DNA from: Gordius sp. MW1 | Taxonomy: Eukaryota; Nematomorpha; Gordioida; Gordea; Gordiidae | NCBI GenBank assembly: GCA_964036665.1 | Contig: OZ038528.1 | Span: forward strand, 1,426,001-1,490,000 | Length of the DNA: 64,000 bases | Direction of reading: 5' to 3' | Part shown: in pieces, positions 1-11,300 of the stretch | Layout: every line of letters starts with the position of its first letter | How positions within the stretch are numbered: position 1 is the stretch's first letter | Notes under the pieces: generated by a model | Databases searched by the model: none | Seen by the model: only the letters and a program-made list of their open reading frames with translations | Told to the model about the DNA's origin: nothing | Translations under genes and position numbers: made by a program

Positions 1-3000
1 CAAGAGTTCCTTTTTCCTTATCCTCCATGCTCGGAACCGCGGTTCGAAAGGATCAAAAAAATCAAGAATTAAAGCAGATTTACGCGGACTACATGCAAAA
101 AAATGACGACGACTCGATTAAAACAACTCCATATTACAATGGCGAGGAAAAACTTTCATCAACAGTTGAACCATCTAACACCGTAAAACAACAAGATGAC
201 ACATGGCATGAAGATTTAGGGAAAGATAGTACCGAGCATAATATATCCTACTCTGCTCAGGCTTTACCAATTTCGAATGACGACACTCTTAAAGGGGAAA
301 AGCATAATTTATCGGACCAAATCGAACCCAATCAACCGTCGGAAGATAGTTTAATTCCCAGGTTTGTTTTAATAATTTAAAAATGTTGATTTATTATTTA
401 AAAGGGAACGCTTTTAGTTTTTAAATGAAAATTCTGTAAAAGGAGTCTAATAAGGGGAAGGAGTCTTTAAACTTTGGAAGCAAGGTGTTTATTTTATCAA
501 TTCCCTATTCATATAAAGCCTTAGAAAGAAGGGACCGTTTTTGAACGGATTTTTAGGAATTTTGATCTCTGCCCTTTTAACGATTTTTTTAACTATATAT
601 CCACATGCCGTAATAAATATTTAATGATTTTTTAATTTGAAATAAACCATTGGTTAAATTATATTGTGGTGTCAATAAATTTAAAAACTAATTCGTTATT
701 TAGTGAACCACCTAAGCCCTGCAGATGGGGCAAAGATGGCAATGATATATCCGTGGCTTGGGGTCTTAAAAAGGGCAAATATGTGAGGATGTTTAAGTGC
801 CCGTACTGTCCACACTTAGGGACTCGCAGAGCAAACGTGCGCATACACATCAGTTTACACGGGATGCGCCAGGTATAATATATTAATGATTACATTAAGG
901 AACCTAGACAAGGGGGGGGCAGAGAGGGGCGGCTGCCCCCCTCCCCCTAAAGCCAAAAATTCGTCGAAATTTATTGAAATTATGGCTAAAATTTAAAAAA
1001 AAAATTTGCCCCATCCTAAATCATTATTGCCCCCCTCTAATTCCAATGCTGGCTACGCCCATGTACAAAGCGAAAGGTTTTTTTTCGAAACTATAACTTT
1101 AGGGTGTCTGAAGGGGGAGGGGGCAGTTATCTCCCCCTGCTCCCCCTCCCTAATCCCACCTAAAAACGTTTTTTTAAGTTACATTATTTTTATTTCAGCC
1201 TAGTTATAGAAGGCCTTTTTTTCGATACAATGTGTTGATAAGTTATTTTTGCATTCGATCTTTTGGGGTTTGGGTCGTAAACTCTTCATTATTATTTGTT
1301 TAATAATTTTTAACAAAATGGCTAATTTATTGTAATTTTAGGAATTTAACTTTTATTATGAAAATGATATTTCAGGGCATGAAAGGTAAATTACAGCATT
1401 GCCCAAAATGTACTTTCAATTGCGCTAATCCTACTCGGTACATGAATCACATATCAATGCATGCGGATGGCATTGAAAAAATTCCAAATACGCAATCTAG
1501 CCAACCAGGTTCGTTTAAATCAGATCCTGATTCTAATCGAACTGGTAAAAGTTATAATTATTAAAATGATTTTTTAAAGCGATTTTTCTGCTTTTTGCAT
1601 TTTTTACCTTTTTTATTTGGATGTTTTATCAATTATTTTTAAGTGACATTATAGATCTATAGGTCATGTTTTAATTGAAACTTAGCTCCTCAATATATAA
1701 AATTCCCTATTGAACAATAAATAAATCTTTTAAATTTTTTATTTGAATTTGCCTAAAATAATTTGTTTTTCGAACCACATATTATTTGGGTCTTACCCAA
1801 AAAAGGTTGAAAACTAAATTTTTTCATATTTAAGAAGACTACCACAAGGATAGGCCTAGCAAAAAGTTGAAAGTAGATCTCAGGTGTCCCCATTGCCCTG
1901 CCAAGTTTTGTCTGGAACGCATGCTGAAAAGGCACATGAAGTTTCACAGTCGTCGCTTCAAATTCCATTGCAAAGAATGCACCTACACGGCACCAAAAGC
2001 GTATCAATTGGTTAGACATTATAAGGTACATTAGATTATCTTCATTCAAAACTAAAGCTCTAATTAAAATCGTTTTGCGAAACGTCATTATTATTAGATA
2101 CCCATAATACCCAACGCAAAACGTTTTTGATCAAGTTTAAATGTCGAAATGGAAAGTTAAATTTACAAATTTATGTTAAAATGATCCATAAAAGCCATGT
2201 CAAGCACCATTACTTAAATGAAGGGCATCGAACTTATAAATTATTGTTTTATTGAAAAGGGTTAAAAGACTTGTTTACACTGGGCATTTGAAAAAGGTTG
2301 TTTAAATGATATTATAGTAACAGACACATTAATAAATAATAATTTCACAATTAATTTTAATATTCTATTTTAAATTATAATAGAAATATGCGTAATATTT
2401 TTAGCTCCATACATCGCTGTCGCCTCCTTTAAGTCCTGAAGTAACAGATGGGTTCACAACCAGTTTAATTGACCCTCAAATTGCCATGGATTCTTTATAT
2501 AATTCTTCGCCAGCCGAAAATACCGAAGATCATCATCAAGTGTTTAATGAAAAGAATTCTTTTTCATCTCATCTTTTAAGAACCCTCGTCCGTGGTGTCG
2601 ATTTTATGACCAAGTCTAACAAGCGTCTTCAAAGCACATCCAATCGAGATCTCAAACAAGCTTTTGAACCTTCTTTAAACAAGCTATATGAAAGAGGTAT
2701 TTTGAATAACAAGTATTTTTTTGCAGCTTTTACAGATGTGTTGTATAGTGTAAAACTTTATAATTTGTTATGTAGAAGGACGATTTGAGAGCCAGGATTG
2801 TAAAGGAAAGAGACCTAATAGTGCGCCTACCATCAATTTTGAACGCATCAACAATCTACTCGCTTTTACCTCCAATGTATGCCTTAATAAAAACTTGAAA
2901 AGTTATAACTTATAACTTAATTTATTTATTATAAAGTAAATTGTCCAACAAATTGTTTAAAGGGAAGTCGCTGCAAATTGCACGTGGGTCGTAGAGATAT

Positions 3001-4197
3001 TTCATGTCAAAATTGCAATTACGGTCGCATCGTTGGAGACTCACTGCCGCACAATAAATTAACACAGTAAGTTATAATTGATAATAAGCATTACATGGTG
3101 ATAGATTTAATTAAACCAGCCATGGGCGTAGCCAGGGGGGGGGAGGAAGTGGCGGCTTCCCCCCCCCCCTTTGAATCCAAATTTGTTATAATTTATTATA
3201 TTCATGGCTAGCATTTCAAAAAGTGATCATTTTGCCCCTCCCTAAATCATTATTGCCCCCCTCTAATTCCAATGCTAGCTACGCTCATGAAACTAGCTCT
3301 TTTAAATGTTACTATAACCTTTAACCTTGGATCCAGGACCCTAAATCTCTACAAAATTTAATAATTACGATTTGTGGAATTAATTTTTTTTTTAAATAAA
3401 TTTGTTACTAAATTCGTAGTTCTTATTCATAAATCAATCAATCGTGACTTTTGAAAAACAATTTTCTCAATCTGTTCAAAAATAAATGTAAAATATAAAT
3501 TTAAATATAAATGGGCGTAGCCAGGTTTTGGATTAGGGGAGGGGGCATAATGTTTGAAAGTTCAATTAGAGGAGGCAAAACATAATTTTTTTAAAGGTTT
3601 TGCATTGAAATTTTTTCTCTCTCGTAATTTAGGGGGTAACAGCCGCCTCCCCTGCCCCCTGGCTACGCCCATGTAAATATAATTATAGTGGAACAAAAAT
3701 TTTAGTAAATTCATCCTACCATTAAAAAATATAAGATTTATAAAATTAAAACAATTGCCAGGCAACAAAATAATATGGAAGGAGGTTTAAAAACTGAATA
3801 TAATCATAGGTTGAAAGCCCCACCCAGCTCACAAACATCTGTTATCAGAGAAAATCCTTTTAAGAGCCGCAGCAAATCGGAAAAAACTACGCACCCTTTA
3901 CCGAACCCTGAATTTTTACACTTTTGTCAGAATTGTGGCCGCAAAGTGAACGATCAAGAATACCCAATATTACAACGTAAAGTTAAAGAATCAAGTCAAT
4001 CGCGTGTTATATTATGCGATATCTGCACCAAATCTCGCAATTCCCAACCCGAGATGACGGGCGAAAATGAAGTTATAAGCAATGGGAATATGATGAATAA
4101 CAAAATCAATTTTGATAACAACGTATTTTCAACATTCCTCGATCACAAACCACCAAAAGTTGATCATTCCAACGACTTACCCATTAAAAGTAGTTAA
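1..4197 (+). CDS. C2H2 zinc-finger protein, 3' part (8 exons; 5' end outside window)
   Basis: Exons I place: 1-361 (open at the left edge), 704-872, 1376-1508, 1835-2025, 2405-2696, 2776-2876, 2963-3066, 3762-4197; all junctions are GT-AG and phases agree. There are four C2H2 fingers. Exon 2 has CPYC-x12-HISLH, exon 3 CPKC-x12-HISMH, and exon 4 CPHC-x12-HMKFH plus CKEC-x12-H. The last His of finger 4 comes from exon 5 (H-Y-K|L-H), which confirms that splice. The upstream part is Ser/Asn/Asp-rich linker. After the fingers comes a Cys-containing region: CKLH and CQNC in exon 7, CQNC and CDIC in exon 8. Those look like metal-binding pairs but I do not recognise the fold. Likely a nuclear DNA-binding regulator. 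The ATG at 27 is in frame with open sequence upstream, so it need not be the start. The family is not identified. The finger exons are secure; exons 6 and 7 are the least certain. Confidence 0.82.
901..1063. mobile_element. hAT-type MITE in an intron of the C2H2 gene
   Basis: Right end GCTGGCTACGCCCATG intact; left end reduced to the G-rich interior with GGGGCGGCTGCCCCCC. Confidence 0.7.
3121..3289. mobile_element. hAT-type MITE in the last intron of the C2H2 gene
   Basis: Left CATGGGCGTAGCCAGG, right GCTAGCTACGCTCATG. Confidence 0.85.
3510..3673. mobile_element. hAT-type MITE with exact 8-bp target duplication
   Basis: Left AATGGGCGTAGCCAGG, right CCTGGCTACGCCCATG. TAAATATA is repeated at 3502-3509 and 3674-3681. 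Confidence 0.92.
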
Positions 4198-4756
4198 AAG
4201 GGGGCGAGCGAAAGTTGTTGGAAAATGTGCAATGTCTTTGCTAATCCACACTAGTCACGAAGTCAACCTATATTCCACTAGAAACTTGTAATGGAAGAAC
4301 GGCGCCTTATTTACACCTCATTCAGCATTCCACACATACACATAATAACATTAACATATATATGTAATGTATCTTTATTTTGCCAAAGCGTTTTTTAACT
4401 TTCGAAAGAATTGAGAATATATCAAGCATTTTAAAATTAGTTAATCGGACGCATTCCAATTTAAGAAGCCGCGAACTTGAATATATACTACATCTTATTA
4501 TATCGTAAACTATTGATCATTTAATGCATCATAGTCATGGGGAATAATGCATTATGATTCCTATATACTATTTAATGTTATTTATAAAGCATAGCATATA
4601 TACTTGTCATTATTTTACAAAAATATATAAAATATATTAGGATGTAACCCTCTTCGGCCCCCCCCTTGGTTAATATTGTTGTGTGCTAGGCTTTTAAAAA
4701 GCTTGTCATTCAACTCATCGGTACAACTTGCAAATCAATATTCATTCCATGCGATT

Positions 4757-4762
4757 AATAAA
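4757..4762 (+). terminator. Possible polyadenylation signal (AATAAA)
   Basis: AATAAA about 560 bp after the stop codon of the zinc-finger gene. It is plausible for that transcript, but such hexamers are common in AT-rich DNA. Confidence 0.35.
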
Positions 4763-4848
4763 ATCCTTATTTTATCATTATACCTCTCTTTGATATTTGC
4801 TTAAATACAAGCATAACATTCAGGGATTAGTTAGATAGCTGGAGCTAG

Positions 4849-5020
4849 TATGGTGAAAAGAAAACGGCTTGGTTTTGTTTGGTCGACCTGTGGTTTTAGT
4901 CGGCTAAACATAAACAGACCAAAAAACCTTTCGTCTGTTTATGCGACTAAGAGAAACTTGAGTTTATTCGACTAAAAAAGTCGACCATTCAAAACTCAGC
5001 CGTTTTTAGAACAGTAGCTG
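4849..5020. repeat. Inverted-repeat element, TA-MITE family (divergent copy)
   Basis: Left arm AACGGCTTGGTTTTGTTTGG and right arm AAAACTCAGCCGTTTTTAG are inverted copies of each other, with TCGACC / AGTCGACT motifs between them. Same family as the copies at 37088, 37391, 48732, 59097, 59699 and 61330. Confidence 0.7.
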
Positions 5021-5139
5021 AAGCAAAGGGGTATTTAGTGTTTTGTGCTATATAACGGGTTCTAGTTTGAGCAAAGATAGGGACGGACGATTTCTTCCCC
5101 CTTAAACTCAAGCAAACTAATAATAAAATTAAAGTATAT

Positions 5140-5540
5140 ATGATTCAGAGATCAGATTTGTTCAAAATTTTCTGCCACCCGGCCCGGTCCGATTTTTTAG
5201 CTAAATTGCTCGCAGTCCCGGCCAAGCCCAAATTATTATTTCTGACCGAAATGAGATTTTTAACTTTTTGCCATTAATTTTGTTATATATTAGTAAAAAT
5301 TTAAAATTTAATTGGTTCTTTTGAATAAGCTACGGCTGATAAATAATAAACAAGCAAAAAAGTGACAAAATAATACGCGAAAACAAAATACTACACAATA
5401 TAAAAAATCTCAATTGAGCTCGAATTACCCGAATTTTGTTATGGTGCCCGCCCTAGCCCGCCCGAAAGTCTAATTTTAAGACAGTAGCCCGGCCCGTGGG
5501 CCGGGCTGGGCAGCGGGTCGGGCATTTCTGGACTCTGATA
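5140..5540. repeat. CG-rich dispersed repeat (CCCGGCCC family)
   Basis: An island of CCCGGCCCG / GGGCCGGGC motifs in AT-rich DNA. In reverse complement it matches the segment at 28972-29095 (shared CAGAAATGCCCG and ACTGTCTTAAA). Related patches lie at 8557, 30255, 30800 and 40010. Probably a degraded non-autonomous transposon. Confidence 0.65.
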
Positions 5541-5989
5541 TCATTGCTCTTCTTTAAATCACACTTAACGTTCTTGCCACCCCCTATCCTTTCGCCAATG
5601 TAGGTGTAGCTAAAATTTTAAATTCCGTCCAGCACTTTGGGGGAGAAGGGAATAAATTATCGAGACTCTTTTGAATGGCTAGCTAGAATGATAAGTATAT
5701 AAATAAACTTATGTTAGAGTAGAGAATAGTCCTTACTTGAATAAAGGCAAAATTATGAAGAAGGGAGAGCATAATTGACGACGTAATAAATGGCATACTA
5801 CTGAAGATACATTTATATTTAAACATTAATAAGCATAAATTCTTAGATTTTTAAGCAAATTGTGACGTTTGCATTTGAGTATAAAACGCCTTTGGCTGAA
5901 AAATATTTTAAAACTTTTTAGATTCGATTAAACTTGATAAATATAATGACCGAACATTAGTGCCTCAGTGCAACTTTGGGATGGCGGAC

Positions 5990-6230
5990 AAGATGGTTAA
6001 GGTGATATGGTCACATACTAATATGATTGGCGAATGATGTAAATGGAAATGTATCAGACATGGAGGTTGCGAAATATAGGAAGAGAACGACCTCGCGGAA
6101 CGTGGAAAAGGCATGTGGACAAATTGAAAATGGCCGTTCGATCAAAAATAGAAGAAACTGACATCAACTAACCCCATAACTATTGAACCAAATACAAGAT
6201 AAGGAAGAAGAAGAAGAAGAAAGATTAAGC
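5990..6230 (+). mobile_element. LINE 3'-end fragment
   Basis: Contains the tract reading RPRGTWKRHVDKLK, typical of the extreme C-terminus of non-LTR retrotransposon ORF2 (GKRxRGRPxxTW type), with stops and frameshifts. It is followed by an (AAG)n tail at 6205-6225. Same family as the better copy at 58255-58530 and the fragment at 30130-30260. Confidence 0.6.
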
Positions 6231-7905
6231 ATTAATTTTCAATGGGAGACTGGGGCTAGTCGCAACCCGTGGTTACTATTATCTTTCTAATTATTTTAAT
6301 AATGATATTAAATCAAAATTTAAACCATATTTGTATTTTTCCATAAGGTAAAAAATTTTTTGTTTCGAAAAGATAAAATTTTTATTGAGAATAAACGATT
6401 TTTCGGGGCTATTAGTAGCCTTGACAAAATTTTTAATTTTGCACATAAATTTTTTTTGGCTGTATATTGGATTAATTTAACTTTTATCTTATAAAGGAAG
6501 ATTTTTTATATAAAAAACGTCTATTAATTAAATTTTAATATGCAAAGTATTAAATTATTAATTGTTTATGAAAATAGGGGTCGGGGCTAGTCGGAGAGGG
6601 GCTATTGCTAGCCAATTTTCATTGTGTCTTACAAATGACAAGATTTAAAAACAAAAAATTTTGTTTAATAATCTAACTTAGTGTTATTTGGAATAGAAAT
6701 AGACTATGATTATACCTTATAAAACGACTAGAAGTTTTTTTCCATTGCTAAATCCGTCTTTTAAATGTTCTTAAGTCAGATTGTCATCTTGACCCTTTTT
6801 TATTTGTTTTATATAAAATACAATCATATAACATTTGCATTTTCTACAAACAAACTTTTTATTGATTTTATACACTAATAAGAAGGGAAAACGTCAAAGT
6901 TAATCTATCGGCTAAGACTAGCCCCCCGGGCATTTTTAAATTTTTGGAATTTTGTTTTTTTTAAACTTAATTTGTGAGAAAACTATGACTTATTTCCCTC
7001 CAAATTTTTTTCCTCTAATAAAAATAGACCTTAAAAATATATCCCAAAAAATTGGAAAAATAATTTTTTAAACGCAATTTAATTTTTTATGGCTAAAGTA
7101 GCCCCGCCCCGTCTCCCCTACAACTTAAAATTTAAAACTTTCACGGAAAAAACTTTTTTTTCATTCGGGGTACTTGTGTCTACTAGTTAAAAACTTGCTA
7201 TGTCCTTTAAGAGCGATAGCTTATCAAAAACTAATATATAGGTTTAGTCCGAGAAATAACAAAAAATTTCAAAGGGTATTTTAGACTATGCTCCATTTTT
7301 TACTATGAAACTTTAACTTGTTATTAAACTAATTTGATAATAAATTAAGTAGTTATAACATTTGTATTAAATTTGCGATTGTTTATTTCTTTAAATTTTT
7401 CTATGCATTTACCTAAAGGCCTTGAATTTGAAAATAAAAGCTATTTAGGAATGGCAAAGTTATGCCGAAAATTTATAAGTTGTTTGTGAGAGAGGCATAC
7501 TACCTATAGGATTACTAATAAGAGCCACTGAGTGTACAAAAATGTTATGCTAAATTATGATTGTCGCGTTTTTAAATCGGTTTAAACCTATATATGGGTG
7601 CCAGGTGGCGTTTTAGTTTGATTCACATTTACACATACGGAATATGATTTTATTTGTTAGAACTTGATTAAGTTATTTCAACAATTTGCTGTGTAGGATT
7701 GCAAATAAGCATCTAATAATCTTAATAAAAATTCTGTAACTTCATTTTCATCTTTCAATTTATATCTCTAAATTACATGAAAAAATACTACAAATTAGGG
7801 CATATTTCCCTTTCTGGTATTTTAAACCTCCCGAGAGGCCGTTTTAAATGGAGAGGCATCAGCCGAAGGCGTTTGTCGCAAACACATAAATATGGGGGAA
7901 ATCCC

Positions 7906-8166
7906 CTAACACTCTTCGTCAATTTCGAATTTTATGTAAAAGAGCGAAGCCCTTTCAGGCAAAAACAGTAAAAAGGTGTCTTCCTCTCCTTTATCGTTTA
8001 TTCTTTTAACAAGATCAAAATGGCTATCCGCCATTCCATATTTATTCAATTTAGGCGAACACGCACTAGCGTTTGCCTCTCGTAACCCAATTAACAGACT
8101 CGGGTCAATATAATAAATAATGAGTGCCGCCAAGTTATAAATTGGGATCGCCTCTAAAGGGGTCAA
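7906..8166 (-). other. Unassigned open reading frame, possibly a gene fragment
   Basis: About 86 codons open on the minus strand, ending at a stop at 7906-7908. The reading starts with TTG and has an upstream stop. It lacks low complexity and includes PIYNLAALIIYY and GMADSHFDLVKRIN. I recognise no domain. It lies just upstream of, and opposite to, the FLYWCH exon. It could be a transposon remnant or a chance ORF. Confidence 0.2.
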
Positions 8167-8319
8167 AAGAGCACTCTACACCCTAAAATTACCTTCACGA
8201 CCCTGACCTTCGGACATTTATTCGAATTTTACCCTCAATCACCCCACGTATACATAGTAGAGTAGGGCAGCTGCTGCCTTATTTCAATAAATTTCGAATT
8301 ATTATTATTATATATAAGT

Positions 8320-11300
8320 ATGTTAAGATTATACTTGACTAATAAGCGGCAGAGCTTATTATGTCATCAAAATTATTATTATACCGTGAAGAACAAAAAT
8401 GTCTCAAGCATTCGATGGACGTGTAGGCAACGTTATTCTCATCGATGTTCGGCCGCAATTTCAACCGATTTAAAGGTATCTTTTTAAAATTTCTCGTCTT
8501 GCTTTGCCTCATCTTTTATATTACACCAAGCCAAGATATTTTTTATGATTAAACTGTCCGCCCGGCTCGCCTGGCCCAAAGCGCAAGAGCTGCCCGAAAT
8601 GCCCTCCCGAAATTTTACATGTGTCCGTTAAGCCCGAATTTTTTGTTTCTATCTTATAAATTACCCGATAAAAACTAGCCAAATTTTGGAGAGATATTTA
8701 AGGGTAAATTTTGTTAGGCATTAAAACCATAACATTCACTAACTTATATTGTACAGCATCTTTAAACGGGGCACCCAAGAAATTTTATCTTTAAATTCGT
8801 TTAGTTGATTAAATCAGGTTTTTAAATTAGCTTTACCTTAAACTAATGTGATTCCCTCATTTTAAATAGATTCAGGAATAAGAAAAACTTATTTTAACTT
8901 AAGATAATTTAGTCTTTCAATAATAATGTGTTAACGATTTTATCTAAGAAATAATCAATTTATAAATATAAATTACTTGAATGGAATAAACAATGTGAAA
9001 ATATGGAGAAAAAAATTATGGAAGTTAGTTATAGCGATTAAGATTTTGGGAGGGAAAACACTTTTCTCATAAATCATTCCTTATTTAATATTTTATAATC
9101 TCTCTCTAATCATCTTTTTAACTCCCAACAAAATTGGATGTTTGGCTAGACTGCACGCACATGCACATGCGATGCGTTAGTTAGCAATAAAGGACGTAAA
9201 AGTAAATATTCAAATTAATTGAATTCTTTTCAAAACCAAGGTAGTTAGCGATAGGATTTAACCCTCGAGAGCATTCGTGGGAAACCACGTACCCCACGAT
9301 AGTTATAAAAAAGACGAATTCTGGCCTTTTCAGTAGTTTAATATTATACCAAGAACAAAATTTGGGCTTTTGGTCGAATCTGGTTCAAAATCTAATATAG
9401 GCAAAATGTAATAAGTAATACATATTATCAAATAAATCACTAAATCTAACCCTAACCCTTGCCTATATTACATTTAGCCTATATTACATGAAATTTACAA
9501 AATAAACGATAATAATATTTACAAAATAAAAGATAATAATATTAGAAAACTTACCAAACGCGGAGGGTTATAACTGCGCATGCGCATAAGCAATTCTTGC
9601 CTGTATTACATTTTGATCATATTAGATTTTGAACAGAAGTGCTTTTGGTCCACTACTTTTTAAAATATAGCATCTTTTTGGTCACAGGGGTCTCGTGTAC
9701 CCCACGAGTATATGTTGGTATTTTTTTATATCATCATATGTTTGTGCAATTATATTTTTTATGATTTCCGACTTTATTTTAATAAAAAATCATTTTAATT
9801 TTGATTTATTTCATGGTATATGATGTTAAGAGGTAAAATGAGGCGAGGCATTGAAATTAAAAAAATAAAATGACTTCTGAAGAATGTTAATAATTTTTAT
9901 AATATAGTTTAATTATTTATCAAAATTTATACCATCAATTAAGAGTCCTTTACAAACATATATATCTGAGATAATTTCAACTAATAGTTCGATAGTTATA
10001 AGAAGTTAAAAAATGGGGCCAAATATACCCCACGAATGCTCTCGCGTTCGGGATTTTCAGGATACTCTCGAGGGCTAAATAAAGGGAAGGGGGTGCAAAG
10101 CTAAGCTTTCTCGATCAAATAAAAAAATAACGAATTTTTAATTTCTTTATGCCCGAATTGCTCGAACTGCCCCCTCTTAACCCAGAAATTCGTTAAATTT
10201 TAATCTTAATATGGCTTAAAATTCAAAGAATAAACATTGAGTCCCTCCCTAAAGCATTATTGCCCTTCCCCCCCCCCCGCTAGTTCGAATGCTGGCTACG
10301 CCCAAGTTAGTAGCATTATTCGGTTTCAGCACAATATTAAGTAAGGGTAAACTCTTAGTGATTTTTTATCCCTGTATTCCTCTAACAAACTATTGCGTGG
10401 GATTTAAATTTTATTATAATTGTTAATAATTCTCTTATTTCTAAATTGCAACATTTTACAAATACAGGACTGTGTCATTTCCTTCTAGGAGTAAGTTTAT
10501 TTTAAACTATTTATGATTGGGATTGAGGTACGCAGGATTACCTAAGAAGGAAGTTTAAATATTTGATGGTTAAAAATTTTACCCATATGGACACGCGAAA
10601 CTTGGAAAAGAGATTATTATTTTTATTTAAATACATCATTTAAATGATTTTAACAAAAACACATAAACTCAGTTTGGGCGTCTTCGCGGCAATCATACAT
10701 ACATACATACATAAACTCAGTCTTCGATATATAGTGCTTTTTTTAGGTACACTTAATAGATTGAATCCTTTTAATCTATATTAAAAAATAACAATTTATG
10801 ATGTATATATTTTTTCATTCCTTGAAAAATTTTAATACTCAAGTATGTTTTTATTATTCCTAATTTTGAAAAGCTTCACTCGTTCGGACATGGTGTAACT
10901 GGTAATACAGCCCAAATGGTGCCCTATCAACTCGCCGAAAACCATCTCGCCGAATTTAATGTCCCCCGGTTAAAAAAGGTCCCCGACATTTTTAACCGAG
11001 GGACATTAAATTCGGCGAGATGGTTTTCGGCAATTAAAAAAGGTCCCCTAATTTAAAATCGTCCCCCAGGGGACATGGGGGACATTAAATTCGGCGAGAT
11101 AGTTTTCTTCAAGTTGACGGGCCACCAGTCGAAATATAGTAGGGCGTTCTTATATTGGAATAATTAATTTTGAAGAGTTAAAAATTGTTGTCATTCTTTT
11201 AAATCAATGTCAAACAAATTCGCCAAGTTTAAAATTTATTTTATATTTATGATAGGGAATATTGACAAAAACAAACTGTTGAAATATTTGTTCACTCACG

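Larger units (their letters stand above)
4198..8319. other. Intergenic region with repeats
   Basis: 3' flank of the zinc-finger gene, with a possible polyadenylation signal at 4757, up to the first FLYWCH exon. It holds a TA-MITE-like inverted repeat (about 4849-5020), a CG-rich CCCGGCC-type repeat (about 5140-5540), and a LINE 3'-end fragment (about 5990-6230). The remainder is AT-rich unique-looking DNA. An unassigned minus-strand reading frame lies at 7906-8166. No other exon could be supported. Confidence 0.6.

Noticed and set aside
8400..8474. Start codon ATG at 8400 (short ORF of 24 codons)
   Set aside because: The frame stops before the donor site; the overlapping frame encodes FLYWCH and has the right phase.
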